A DNA stretch of 64,000 bases from Toxonevra muliebris (lineage: Eukaryota; Arthropoda; Insecta; Diptera; Pallopteridae). The position numbers and the translations under genes were made by a program. The stretch lies in the NCBI GenBank assembly GCA_963691655.1, contig OY829329.1, positions 53,519,408 through 53,583,407 on the forward strand, read 5' to 3'. This document shows, piece by piece, positions 36,289 to 47,700 of the stretch. Within the stretch, counting starts at the first letter, position 1. The number at the start of each line of letters is the position of its first letter. The notes beneath the pieces are model-generated. The model searched no databases. It saw only the letters and a program-made list of their open reading frames with translations, and was not told the DNA's origin.

Positions 36289-37476
36289 TGAATGTATAAA
36301 CTAGAAACGCGCCATTTTTTTGACATTGACAGCTATTCTATCTCGAAGAGCGCCAAAAATACGATAAGAATTGATCTGTCAAATAATTTTCATAATTTTA
36401 CAAAAGTGTTTTACTATAGCTGAAAATGTCGAATTTCGTGCCAACAAAACAACATTTGCGGGAAGTTTTAATTTGCTTCTTCCATTAAAAGAAAAACTCA
36501 CTGAAGCTTATCCTGACTGTGCTATAGGCGTTAGAATGTGTCAGGTGTGGTACGCCCGTTTCAAAAGTGTGATTTTAATGTTGAAGACGGAACATTCAGG
36601 CGGCCCAAAAAATTTCGAAGATGAAGAATAAAAGGCATTACTCGAAGAAGATTCATGTCAAACGAAACAAGAACTTGCAGAATCTTTAGGAGTTGATCAA
36701 TCAACTATTTCTAAACGATTAAAAGCATTGGGAATGATTCAAAAGCAAGGAAATTGGGTGCCGTACGAATTGAAGCCGAGAGACGTCGAACGAAGATTTT
36801 TCACATGTGAACTGCTGATTGAACGACAGAAAAGAAAGGGTTTTCTGCATCGTAATGTAACTGGCGATGAAAAGTGTAAAACGTTACGATAACCCAAAGT
36901 TTAAAAAATCATGGTGACCGCCCGGACATGCATCAACATCAACGGCAAAGCCGAATATCCATGGATCCAAGCTCATGCTGAGTATTTGGTGGGATATGAA
37001 AGGTGTCGTGTATTATGAGCTGCTGAAACCGAATGAAACGATCACTGGCGACCGCTACTGACTACAATTGATGCGTTTGAACCGAGCATTAAAGGATAAG
37101 AGGCCAGAATATGAGAATAGACACGACGAAGTTGTTCTTCAGCACGACAATGCTTAGCCGCATGTTGCTAGTGGAAAGTGCTACCCCACCCGCCGTATTC
37201 TCCAGACATTGCTCCTTCTGATTACCACTTGTTCCGATCGATGACACATGGCCTGGCTGAACAGCACTTCCGTTCTTTCGAAGAACTCAAAAAGTGGGTC
37301 GATTCGTGGATAGCCTCAAAAGATGAGGAGTTCTTACGACTCGGAATCCGTATGCTACCAGAAAGATGGGAAAAGGTTGTGGCTAACGATGGACAATACT
37401 TTAAAGAATAAATTTATAATCACTTTTTCACAATAAATGTCCAAATTACGAATAAAAATACGAGTTTATACATTCA
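36289..37476 (+). mobile_element. Mariner element, mauritiana-like
   Basis: TA flanks are at 36287-36288 and 37477-37478. The two ends share TGAATGTATAAACT in inverted orientation (36289-36302 and 37463-37476), after which they diverge. The 1188-bp length fits mariner. It encloses a broken transposase. Confidence 0.9.
36426..37411 (+). pseudogene. Mariner transposase pseudogene, mauritiana-like
   Basis: It starts MSNFVPTKQHLREVLIC at 36426. After a frameshift, RFKSV and the HSGGPKNFEDEE region follow, then a stop, then ALLEEDSCQTKQELAESLGV and ISKRLKALGMIQKQGNWVPY, the DNA-binding region. RNVTGDEK keeps the first Asp. Then come [17 protein letters not shown], a stop, and HDEVVLQHDNA with the second Asp. 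About a dozen residues leading to WEVL are deleted, so the spacing to the last Asp is lost. The frame 37178-37411 holds SPDIAPSDYHLFRSM to the end, DGQYFKE. There are several stops and indels, so it is inactive. Confidence 0.92.
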
Positions 37477-37578
37477 TACTGCCAATAATAGGAAAGAAAA
37501 AGTATAATTTTGATCGATGGTTGGTTTTTTTTTTTGATAACCGTAGAGACGCAGCAGCAATAAAAGCTCTTCAATACT

Positions 37579-37873
37579 ACTACTATTATTATGGCACAAC
37601 AGCCTCTGGAGGGCCAAGGCCGAGCTTTTCGCAATCATTCATGATGTGTGAGTTATATTTATACACGAATAGAAGGGAGCTACAGTTTTATGCCGAATCC
37701 GAATGGCGGAGTGAAAAGCTTTTCATAGGCATTTTTTTTACTCTTGGAGGTTTGCCATTGCCAGTCAAGATTTGGTGCCGTGTAGAAAAATTCTTATTTT
37801 CTATTTTTGATTTTTTGAGCGCGCCGAGTTACGAACCCGGGCACAACTAACCACTAGGCTATGGCGACCACTA
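37579..37873 (-). mobile_element. SINE type C, full length
   Basis: A 9-bp duplication TTCAATACT flanks it (37570-37578 and 37874-37882). On the minus strand it begins ggtcgccatag with box A TAGCCTAGTGG (37851-37861) and box B GGGTTCGTAAC (37828-37838). The boxes are closer than in a normal tRNA, so part of the tRNA arm is missing. A body follows with ggcaatggcaaacctcc and cggattcggcataaaactg, related to the body of types A and B. The tail is ccctccagaggctgttgtgc followed by (ATA/GTA)n. The head differs from the tRNA-Glu-like head of types A and B. Confidence 0.88.
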
Positions 37874-37928
37874 TTCAATACTCCATCATCAAATCAATGC
37901 AAGTTAAGGACTGCTAAATCTGATTTAG

Positions 37929-38312
37929 GTTCAAGGCCATAGGAACATTGAAGAGAATGAGAAAGTTGATGAATTGGAGCAGTCAGGGGCTTTCCTTCAC
38001 AAAATCTTATCGGTACCAGTTTTAGTCCTCCTGGTTTGGTCTGTTGGGGATATGGTAGATTTCACTGATCACTGGTGTATAGGTACTGACTTAGAGCGTA
38101 TTCTCTATAACACTCACTGCAGAAGCTGCGGAAAATTGGGAGAAAAAGTAACATTAAACCAATTTTTTTGTGAATGCCCTGCTTTGATATTATATTTCCT
38201 CGATAACTTTGATTGCCAGGCAGTTAGTCTGAAGAACCTGCTAGGATACCGAGACTCTACGGTGTTGATTTTGTATGCATCTCCATTATTTCAATGTACG
38301 ACGAGGAAGTAG
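37929..38312 (+). pseudogene. LINE ORF2 fragment: RNase H end and C-terminal Cys motif
   Basis: From 37929 the frame reads VQGHRNIEENEKVDELEQSG, close to the VPGHxxIxGNExADELA motif at the end of RNase H domains in non-LTR retrotransposons. About 50 residues later comes CRSCGKLGEKVTLNQFFCEC then PAL and SLKNLLGY, matching the Cys-rich C-terminus seen after RNase H in fly LINEs. The frame ends at 38312 in the expected place. Reverse transcriptase and everything upstream are missing; the type C SINE ends about 55 bp upstream. The element belongs to an RNase H-bearing clade such as I, R1 or LOA; which one is not resolved. Confidence 0.72.
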
Positions 38313-39012
38313 TTTTAAAAATTGTGAGCCATATACCCACTCAAAGATTTTCTGTTTATCTTTCATATTAACACCCACTCAAAAATCATTCACAACATTA
38401 ACAAGCAACCATCGCCAATTCTTAGATTTTTTGACTCTTTCAACCTCTTTTCCTCTTGGATACGAATTTCTAATTAAGCTTATTGCAATTGCAACAACAA
38501 AAAATTATTCCAAAAATGAAATGATCTAGAAAAAACTATGCCGACACCAAAAACAAAAGATAACACAAGCAGGAGTAAAAAGTGTATACCGAAAAAACAA
38601 AGGCAACACTGTTTTACTACTACAATTTTACAAGTGCATATTTATGTTTATATGCATTAAAGTTTTCTCTATGATAAATGATGCATTACATTAAAAACTG
38701 ATTGCAGTTGAGGTGGGGGGGCGTACACCGACATAAATATGTTTGTACTCATATGCACTTATGAAATATGATCCATAATCTAAAAATTTAGATCATGCTG
38801 GACCAAAAACACAACTACTTGCAACATTAATTTGAACGCATGTGTGTGCAATACATTCATATATCCCAGCAAAATAATTTGCATATGGTTTCTACAGGAG
38901 TGAAATTAACTCGCAGTTTAATTTAAAACAATGATTCCGCTTGTGAGGATTGAAAACAAATCAGTAAATTTAAAAGCTTAAGAGCTTTGCAATTACCATG
39001 ATTATTTTAGAA
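38313..39012. other. AT-rich non-coding stretch
   Basis: It may include 3' UTR of the preceding LINE remnant. No gene is seen. Confidence 0.45.
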
Positions 39013-39718
39013 TAGTGACGGCCATTCTGCACCATTGACGATTTATTTTGGGACATGAAAAAAAGCCAAAAATGGCGTTAAATTAAAAAGTATCAGCATA
39101 GTAAAGTTTTTTTCAGATCCAGATAAACAAAAGTGGAAACAAATTTTTGACATTTCCGGATCCAAAAGGGTCTTGAAAATACCGAAATTTCGACAATAAA
39201 TTATGATTTTTCAAAATTTTTGGACAGAACATTTTTTCAAATTTCACAGCGCTTTTATTTCTCCTTGTGTGTATAAACATAATGCAAAAAGAATTTTTGC
39301 AATCAGATAATATTTATTGGTGCAGCAAGATGTAAAAAGCAGGTAAATTTTCTAAAATTCAGCAAAAATTGTATGAAAAGTAAAAAATATGGTCGAAACT
39401 TCTGAACTTTGAACCTCTTTTCAAGACCCTTTTGGACCCGAAAGGAGTTATCTGATTTCAAAAATTTGTTTCCACTTTTGTTCATCTGGATGTGTAGAAA
39501 CTTAATTTTAAACTTTAATTTAACGCAATTTTTGGCTTTTTTTCATATCCCAAAAAAGTCCCTTCATTTACGCAATTTTGTTACATACTGTACGTGTTAG
39601 TCGATACTTTAAAATGTATGCGACAAAAGAGACAGCGGCAACTCAGGAAGCACTTTAATCATATATACGCACAAAGAGTTTAAAGATTTTGTTTTTTGCA
39701 CTAAAGTGGCCGTCACTG
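39013..39718. mobile_element. Fold-back hAT-like element
   Basis: The ends are TAGTGACGGCCAT and GTGGCCGTCACTG (inverted). Flanking 8-bp sequences are TTTTAGAA and TTTTAAAG (six of eight). Inside, long imperfect arms pair: 39050-39210 contains tgggacatgaaaaaaagcc, caaaagtggaaacaaatttt and ccaaaagggtcttgaaaa. These recur in reverse complement at about 39400-39560. The arms are offset by small indels. The unpaired centre is about 180 bp. No coding. Confidence 0.8.
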
Positions 39719-39726
39719 TTTTAAAG

Positions 39727-42008
39727 TTAAATTCGTTGATTTTATACTGGGTTATTCATGCTTATAATACAAAACACACATGTCTTTTTCTTTTATAGCA
39801 TATTTTTAATGATAATTACACATGCGCCCGTCCAACAAAACAACGAAACAACACAACAAATTGGCAACACACACACACACATACACTCTGAAAATTAGTT
39901 GTTGTTACTGCAGCAGTTACTGCTATTATTATTATTATAGTTTTACTAAAATAATAGTGTAACATTTTCTTGTAGCCTTGTTCATTTAAGAAAGTGGCAA
40001 TTTTTAAAAAAATATGCACTTGTGTATAGTATGTAGTAAAAATGTAGAACACACCAACAAAATGAAATGAAATTGCCCGAAACTGGTACTGTTTAAATTT
40101 AAGTATAGCATTTGAGTTTTTTTTTATGTATTTAATTAAATAAATTTTAAGGTGTTAATAACAAAATTTTTGGCATCATTTTTCAAACAATATGTTAAAA
40201 TTATTGGTACAATTTCATATAATTTTCGAAAATTTTATAACTTTTTACTCATAGTTAACTAACGTAGAAATCGCATAAAAATTAAAAATAACTGTATGAT
40301 TAACTAAGTGAATCATAAAATTATAAGAAAACAGTTTTAGATCTTATTTGGAACATATATGAAAAAATTTTGAAAAAAAAACTTTTAAATAGCACTGTGC
40401 AACACAATTTCGGATGCAGCATAACGACTATGATATCTGGAAAGTACTTGACCTAACAATAAAAACCCTATATAGGATTTTACTAAAATTCTTGGTAGGG
40501 CGTTCAATACAGCCCGTTGAAACTGGTCGGCTTTTGGTGTTCATGAATTGGCATTTTCTGCCTTTTTGGGATATAACCCTACGATTCTCGATGTTAACGT
40601 CTGAGAATCTATGATAGGAAAAGGTATAAGAAAATTTATTTATAAAATCCCAAAAACTGGCATTTGGAGTAGAAATTGGATGTGGATATTGAACGAAAGC
40701 TGAGGAAAAAACGATTTTCAACGTGTTCTCCGAACAGTCGAACATACGAATCTGAAGATAAGAATATTCACAGTGAAAGTTTCTTCTAGCATATATAAGC
40801 ATAATCTTTGCACGGTTGTACCTGGTTTGCTAAAATCTACTGATTGTTTAATTTGCGTCCCTGATGTGAATGAGTACATTAAAGGGTAAGACCTAAGACT
40901 ATTCTCGACAATGAGTTCAACTGAAAAAATTGCAAATTTATTATCGGGGTGAAGCTTATCCTATACAAAATTGGTTTACTCTAACTTCTCCAAAGCAAAC
41001 TTTCACCATTGCCAGCTTTCCGACTTTGATTCTACAGCTATCGTAGTTAAAATTATTTGTTTATTAATTCTTTTTTTCAAGTAAACCAATCCAATGAGTA
41101 CCTTAGAATGAAGCTTTATAGTCTGTAGATGCCATTCGTTTTGAGTTCATAGCATTCGTGCCCTTGGCCTCTCACTCTATTATCGATCACTCCCCAACAA
41201 CTATCCAGAGGGTATAAAATTACTTGATTATATTTATGCTCTGTTTTCTCAATAAGCTAATTAGGTTAAGTCAAATCGAACTCACAATGACTTTCAATTG
41301 CAAAAATTTAAAGTTTAACATATGAAAGAAAAAATCTTAAAGCTTTCAACAATCTCTGGAACACTCTCGACTCTCCAAATTCAAAATTTTTCTGACTCTA
41401 TAACTTACGTTCGTACTTCTATTTACTTAAAAGCTTTTACAATCTACTGTAAGTTTAAAAGTCTATCTAGTAGAAATCCAAATTATCAACCGGAGCGAAT
41501 ATCACCTCTTGATTTCTGACAACGTCTGACTGATTGACAAACACATGCCTTTAAATTCAACCCCGGGTTATTCTAGTTCGGTAGCAGCATTCAACCCTAG
41601 TTCAGTACTGATTGGTATAAATAATCGGTTCTATGTATAAATCGAGAAAAAAGTTAAAATCGAAATATATGAATCAATGCTGGTTTAGCATAAATGACTT
41701 CCGAACTGCCAATAATTGGTAGGCATTCATTATAATGAGATCAATATTAACGAAAATGTACCTACTATTAATGTGTTTAGATTCTATTTTGCAGTAGATT
41801 TAAGGACCACATTAAATCCATAGCACTCAGCCCATTGGGCTATTAAACTTTCACTAGATAGGAGAAAACATTTTTTTCAAGAAGAGAGAAGGACATAGAT
41901 TTAATAGATTGAAAGAGAAAAAATAATTTTACGCCCCTTTCATTTTAATTTCTTTGAAGAACTCAAAAAGTTCATCATTCTCCAAATATATTTAACTCGT
42001 TTTCTTGC
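39727..42008. other. AT-rich non-coding stretch
   Basis: A (CA)n run is at about 39867-39882 and an (ATT)n run near 39923-39940. The open frame 40428-40802 (-, 124 codons) has no recognised domain or codon bias. No element end is clear. Confidence 0.45.
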
Positions 42009-42847
42009 TCCCAGAGAAATACTTACTTGGTTCGAACAAAAAACGGCTATAAAATTGAGGAAAAATGGGAATAATTTGGCTCCATAGAAACGGTTTCTTC
42101 ATTTAGATATATAAAATTTCTTTGAGTTGAGGAAATATTTTTCAAATATGAGAAATTGTATATAAATTAGGTAAAATTTTCCTCAGTTTGAGGAATAGTT
42201 TTCCATAGATTAAAGTCAATTTACTTTTTGGAAAAGAAATCCTCAATTTATGGAATATTTTCTACAATCAGGCATAGAAATCATGTTTTTTTTACTTGTA
42301 TTCATTTATTATTTTATTTTTGATAAGAATTAAGGTTTACTTACATTCATACGAATTTTTACAAATACTACAGGCATCGTCGCCTTGAAATGATCAAAAG
42401 ATCCTTATGGCCACCAAAAAATTATAAATCGAACTTTATTGAAATTTATATATTTTCAATATATTTAATTTTTTTTTCATAAAATATATCAACAGCCACA
42501 AACACAACAGCTTCGCTTGAAATAGAGACGCCAACTAAAAAATTCAAAAGAAAAACAAAGCGTACGCGATTGTCTGCTAAGGCCAAAGGAGTAAAGCTAG
42601 TTTTTGTGCATACCTAAATTTTGTATGGAGAACATCTTTGGTATATTCGTCTCTTTCTTACATTTTCTATACAAGTAAGTTTGTAAAAGTGAAGAAAAAA
42701 CCTACTTCAAATTGAACACCATGGTTGCATGAAAGAAGCTCATTTTTCTTCATTTTGAGGAAAATTTACATAAACGAGAGAAATTTTCGTGGATTTAAAT
42801 TGAGGAAACTTTTTCTTTGTTCTAGAGATGGGTATTTTTCTGGGTGT
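42009..42847. mobile_element. Unclassified terminal-inverted-repeat element
   Basis: The left edge CTCCCAGAGAAATACTTACT and the right edge (reverse complement CACCCAGAAAAATACCCATC) match, followed by gaacaaaaaa in both. Words such as attgaggaaa recur near both ends. A target duplication could not be settled. A basic peptide frame lies inside at 42494-42616. Confidence 0.45.
42494..42616 (+). other. Possible coding remnant or exon, Lys/Arg-rich
   Basis: After a pyrimidine-rich, AG-ending stretch (acceptor-like), the frame reads ATNTTASLEIETPTKKFKRK then TKRTRLSAKAKGVKL and stops at TAA. The basic composition resembles a nuclear protein tail. It lies inside the terminal-repeat element, so it may be a transposon protein end. 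No domain is recognised. Confidence 0.3.
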
Positions 42848-42900
42848 GCGAATGCTTTTTATGTTGCTTTATCTGCTATATCGGTAATCTTTTTCTTCTG

Positions 42901-43100
42901 TCATCCTTCTCTCCCAGTGGAGCATAGGGCCTCGGTCATCCTCTTATAGCGAACTCTATTACATCCAGCTTCTCGGCTGATGTCGTTCCAGGAGTAATTT
43001 GCTGTCTGTAATTCTGCATCAATTATTCTTCTCCATGTCTTTGCGGGTGCTGCAACACGTCGACCAATTCCCTGAGGATTCCATCGGAGTGCTTGACTAG
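42901..43100 (-). pseudogene. LINE ORF2 C-terminal fragment (RTE/CR1-like)
   Basis: On the minus strand the frame reads ALRWNPQGIGRRVAAPAKTW then RRIIDAELQTANYSWNDISR and RVRYKRMTEALCSTGREG, stop at 42901. This matches the conserved last ~60 residues of RTE-type and related LINEs (RWxPQGxRxRGRPxxTWRR..RxRWRxLVxALC). No reverse transcriptase is left. Upstream minus-strand sequence to about 43250 may be more of the same ORF but is not readable with confidence. Confidence 0.7.
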
Positions 43101-45189
43101 CGATATTTTCGTTGGGTATCAGTAATCAGCAGTAGAATAATCTCAAAGTTTTGAGGCAGCCATTACCTTCGCAGTACTTATTCCAGAATATTCTTTTAAC
43201 TATCTGAAGTTTTAAGAATTTCAGTTCATCCCCTCTTGGAACCGCCACTGTTAATCTATTGTATTCTTATTTTTCATATTGTACTTCACTGTCCTTGTAT
43301 ATTTGTATGTATTTATGCTACAAATATAACAACTTTTCAACAATCTTGTTTCTTCTACTACTGCTACAATATAATTTTTTTCTACTACTTACTACTACTA
43401 CTTTTTTTCTAACAAATACTACAATTTTACTTGCAAATTTCATGCTGTGCGCGAAAAAGAACTTTACCATCAACAATAAGAAATTTTCAATGCGTGTGTC
43501 TGTCTGACTGTCAGTCCATTATGAACACATTGGTAGAAAAGGAAATGATGTTACAATTCAGGCTTTTAGTACTACTTTGCTTCAGTCGCACACTTCCCAC
43601 AGCACTAACTCATACAGTCCATCCTTTTGTTATTACTTTTCCTTTTTCAGTAGCAATTTTTATTTTTATTTTTTTGCTTTGTTTTCTGTACTGACTGAAT
43701 CATTTCTCGAAATTGCGGGATGGATGGACGGATGTACATCAGGCATGAATACGAGTAGATGTACATATGTATGTGTGTAAATATGTAACTAGCTAGGTAC
43801 TAAATGGAAGTTAAATGTGAGCCAGTTAAGCCTAACCAACATTGGGATGGTTTAAGTTGAACTAAAACTGACAATAAAATGAAATGAAAGGCATTCCATA
43901 ATGTTTGAGGTATTTTGTAAATTTTCAAAGAATTCAATTTCAAATAATATTTGTTGAAAGCAAAAGTTAAACTTAACCTGTGATTAAATTAAAATTAAAT
44001 ATTTTGATTTCTTTCAACATATTTATTTACATAGCATTTCAATTTCAAATGCTAATAAATTAAACTTAAATGGTTTTTAAGCGTTTAACATTAAATATGT
44101 AGTCAGTAGTAGTCAGTCTGCTGCCTCCTCACTCCCTTATTGCATAAATTTAATAAACAAAATGAAGAGTAAATAAGTAAAATGTCATCACCAAGAGAGA
44201 AGATAATGATAAGGATGATACTTTCTATAATGATGAACAACATCACAGTCATCACATAATTGCCCCTGAGGAGAAGGAGGAGGAAGAGGAAGAGAAGAAC
44301 TGAGTGGAACGAAAAGGAGTGAGTAAGTTAAACATTAAGCAGTGAAAAGAAAAATAACAGTAAAGCAGGAAAATGATGAAGATGAAGAAAATCTCGTTCA
44401 CCAAAAATACGCAAAACCGTAGAGAAAATTTCATTTATGAAATGTGTTAAAGATTAATTGTTAATTTACGCTGATGAACGCCTCAGGTGGAAATGAAAAT
44501 TAATGATAACTTTTTCCTATAATACAACTACTACAAAAACAACAGCAACAACATTGTGCACATCAAATACAAAAAGGGGGGAAAGACAAATGTAGTCAAA
44601 GAGTAATGGCAAATATTCTTACTTAGAGTAGAGCAATAGAGCAGCAATAGCACGGAAAAAGGTAGCAAATTCTGTAGTAATAATAGTAGTAATGTAGTGT
44701 TGAAAAATGATAGAAAATAGTAGTAGCCCGCCAGTAGTAAGTAATGTTTTCTTCTTCAATCTGTTTCTGTGCGTGTCTCTTTTACATTATGTAGAAACAT
44801 TTTCTTAAATCTTTTACTATTTGTTTAGCCAAAAACTCAGCGTTGTATTTAAGCAGAAAAGTGCATGTTGTGATATCACGCTGTTTCATTGAAGTAGTTG
44901 TTACTAAGTAATGCAATTTTGGTTGGTGAATAGCAGCAGCCGCAGGAGCAGCAACGTAAAACTTTATGATTGATGATTTTTAATAAAGTAATAAAAGCAT
45001 AAAGTTTTCAATAGAGTTATACACTTCGTAGTACCTACCTATAAAAGGAGTGAGAATAAATTAAATGAAATCTTTTTGATATGAATGAGTCAAAGTTACA
45101 ATATTGCATTACTTTGAAAAGAATTACTTTTTTTTTTAAATAATATTAACTGAATGGAAATAAATTTATCACAGTAAATGTGTGAAAAC
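43101..45189. other. Non-coding stretch with tctactact and gtagtaat runs
   Basis: 43345-43420 carries cttctactactactttttt words. 44660-44735 carries the complementary gtagtaatagtagt words. Both resemble the repeat inside the Helitron copies. GGA-rich DNA lies at 44270-44310. No exon is supported. Confidence 0.5.
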
Positions 45190-45498
45190 TTTTGGATGTC
45201 TCTGATTGCTTTCGGATGTAAATGATCTGAGGCTCTGAGTGACATCTATTGATGCAGCCTGAGACTGTTTATTGCGGTCTCAGATTGCCACTGGTTGCCT
45301 TTGATTTCTATTGCTTGTCTCTTATACCTTCTGATAACTTTTTTTTCCTGAGGCTAATTATTTGTAACTTAAGCAGTATTTGATTGCCTCGAAAGAACTT
45401 TAATGGACTCAGTGTACTTATTATTGCCACTGACTGTCACCGGATATCTCTGATCACCTGGATTTAATATCAATAATCACCTTACTAATCACCTCCTA

Positions 45499-45815
45499 GG
45501 TTAGGTTAGGTTGGAGTGGCTGTCGAGAGACACACTTAGGCCTGAACGACCCATTGTGATACCACGTAGTTGGACCTACAGTTTAACGCCGATTCCGAAC
45601 GGCGGTGTGGCAATTTTTTATCGGCTTGGTGGTTTTGCCATTACCAACCAATGTGTGTACTTGTACACTATCTTATAATTCTCATACACTTCATATTGAT
45701 AGTGAATATAAGAAAGTAATGAAAATTAAAAACCAGACGAAGACGGGAATCGAACCCGAACCTCCCAGATGAAAGTTTAGTGCACTACCCACTAGACTAT
45801 CGAGGTCGTCAAAAA
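45499..45815 (-). mobile_element. SINE type B, full length
   Basis: An 8-bp duplication ACCTCCTA flanks it (45491-45498 and 45816-45823). On the minus strand: a tRNA-Glu-like head (box A TAGTCTAGTGG, box B GGTTCGATTCC), an AT-rich link, then the central body (ggcaaaaccaccaagccg, cggaatcggcgttaaactg). A 3' region with ggtatcacaatgggtcg and ctctcgacagccactcc follows, then an (ACCTA)n tail. It shares head and body with type A but has a wholly different 3' part. Confidence 0.9.
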
Positions 45816-46318
45816 ACCTCCTAACTGGTTCTCTATTTGTTTTTTGCCTCTGGCGACTTCACACTGCCATTGGTTGGGCCAAAATTCCTTATATAATATG
45901 ATAACCTGTGACTGATTCTTAATGCTTATAATAAATAATCTTTGATTGCCTCCAGTTGTTGTTGGCTACTTCTGGTTGCTTCTCTGACAGCTACTAGATA
46001 ATTTTGACTTATATACTTCTGATTGCTACCGAATATCTTTGATAACATCGGTTTTTCTGGTATTGCCTCTGACTGCCACTGGCTACCTCTGATTTTATTT
46101 GACTAACTGCAATTAATTGCTTCTGCCCGCCAGTGATTGTCTAGATACTACTTCTATTGAGTACTTCTGATTGCCTTTGACATCCTCAGATTGGCAATAG
46201 CAGCCTTTGGCTACTTCTGATTATCAGTGCCTACTTTTTATAGCCCCTATCTGCCTCTGTTTACAACCGATTTTCTCTACCCAACTATTGCTTTTAATAA
46301 TCTGTATTGTAATCAATT

Positions 46319-47469
46319 AGTCTGGTGGTTAATTTTCATAATTTTCTTATATTCACTATCAATATGAAGTGTATGAGAATTATAAGATAATGTACAACAG
46401 GGCCGTAGCCAGGATTTTTTTTTGGGGGGGGAGGTTTCATTCGAAGAAAATATTCATATAAAATTTTTATGAAACTGATGTTTAAATACAATAAATTGGA
46501 TACGATGAAGCATTTGATGGACCCTATCAGACTAGGGAGAAAAGTGGAGAAATGTCTTAAAGTTTTAGGAACAATTTTTGTTTCCGAGTTTTCTTAATCT
46601 TAACCTAAAAAAATGGCCGAAAATTACCAATACATTTTTTATCGTGCAAGACATAATTTCGATAACTCATTGACTTGCCGTTACTGATAATGTACCCAGC
46701 CTTAAAAAAAATGATTAAAAATGCCAAAAATATTCAGAGACTAATTTTTCCAAATGATTATCAGTGGGAATTTGGGCCATTATCAATGATGAGGAGCCCG
46801 GTTGAGGTTGGCGTATATTCCCTAAATTCGAGCAGTCACAGCATTGCAAGATATCTTCCGAGTCGGGGTGCTCTGGGCAACAATGGGTTAAAGGATTAAT
46901 TATATTTTAAGATTAAGAACTTTAAAGCTGATTCAATAACACTTCTCTGCATGGGTTTGGTGAACAATATGGTTCCTAGTGTTTGCGAATGAATTTTTTA
47001 ACTTCCCATCACGTCACGTTTTAGAAAAAATGGGGTTGAAACCCCTGAAAATATCGTTTTTGGTCATGACGTGCTCCAAACTTCGTACGATTTCAATTCA
47101 AATTTATTTCAAAATTTTTTTTTATACTTGACTTTTTAGAAAGAAACCGATTGAAGTAAAAAATATTTAAAAATCGTTAAATAATATTATTTTGACTTTT
47201 TTCCATCCACTGGCAATCAATATCAAAAATTTGAAAAAGTTTTCACATTTCGGGGGGGGGGGGCGGCGGGGTTAGAACCCCTAAAACCTCCCCCCTAAAT
47301 ACGGTGTACACACCTTGGTTGGTACTGGCAAAACCACCAAGCCGATAAAAAAAATTGCCACATCGCCATTCGGAATCGGCGTTAAACTGTAGGTCCAACT
47401 ATGTGGTATCACAATGGGTCGTTCAGGCTTAAGTGTGTCTCTCGACAGCCACTCTAACCTAACCTAACC
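46319..47469 (+). mobile_element. SINE type B, split by a hAT element
   Basis: The 5' part (46319-46397) has gtctggtggttaattttcat through agataatgtaca. The hAT element 46398-47304 follows, then the SINE resumes with tgtacacaccttggttgg, the central body and ctctcgacagccactct. It ends in aacctaacctaacc. The head is truncated. Flanks attgtaatcaat and attggtcaat may be a decayed duplication. Confidence 0.85.
46398..47304 (+). mobile_element. CAGGGCCGTA hAT element, copy 1 (inside SINE)
   Basis: It starts CAGGGCCGTAGCCAGG at 46398. The right end stops at aaatacgg, lacking the last bases present in copy 2. It aligns along its length with 53232-54191, apart from about 70 bp missing here. A poly(G) run is at 47251-47263. 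No transposase; the frame 46675-46899 is not shared with copy 2. Confidence 0.85.
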
Positions 47470-47700
47470 ATTGGTCAATACTGACTTGACTACCTCTGAT
47501 TGTTTATGACTAACTATTACTATTTACCTCTGGTTGTCTTGAAACTGTGTAACTGATATGCTCTAATTGATTGCTTCTGACTGTCTCTTAATGTTTTTGG
47601 CTATCTGTAACTCAGACCGATTGCTTCTTATTGCCTCTGATAGCTTTCCATACTCCCCTGTCAGTTTATTTTATTGTATGTAGCGATCTCTGCTACTTGC

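Larger units (their letters stand above)
45190..47700. repeat. Degenerate TGATTGCCTCTG minisatellite, with insertions
   Basis: Words such as ctgattgcctctg, ctgactgccactgg and ttgattgcttctg repeat loosely at about 12-20 bp at 45190-45490, 45830-46318 and 47470-47700. Two SINEs and a hAT element interrupt it. The reverse-complement version is at 51280-52110. Confidence 0.7.

Noticed and set aside
40428..40802. 124-codon minus frame
   Set aside because: No motif, start context or composition signal. Length is within chance for 64 kb read in six frames.
45499..45512. GGTTAGGTTAGG as a telomere-like TTAGG repeat
   Set aside because: It is only the variable 3' tail of a type B SINE, recurring at 47455-47469. 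Flies lack TTAGG telomeres.
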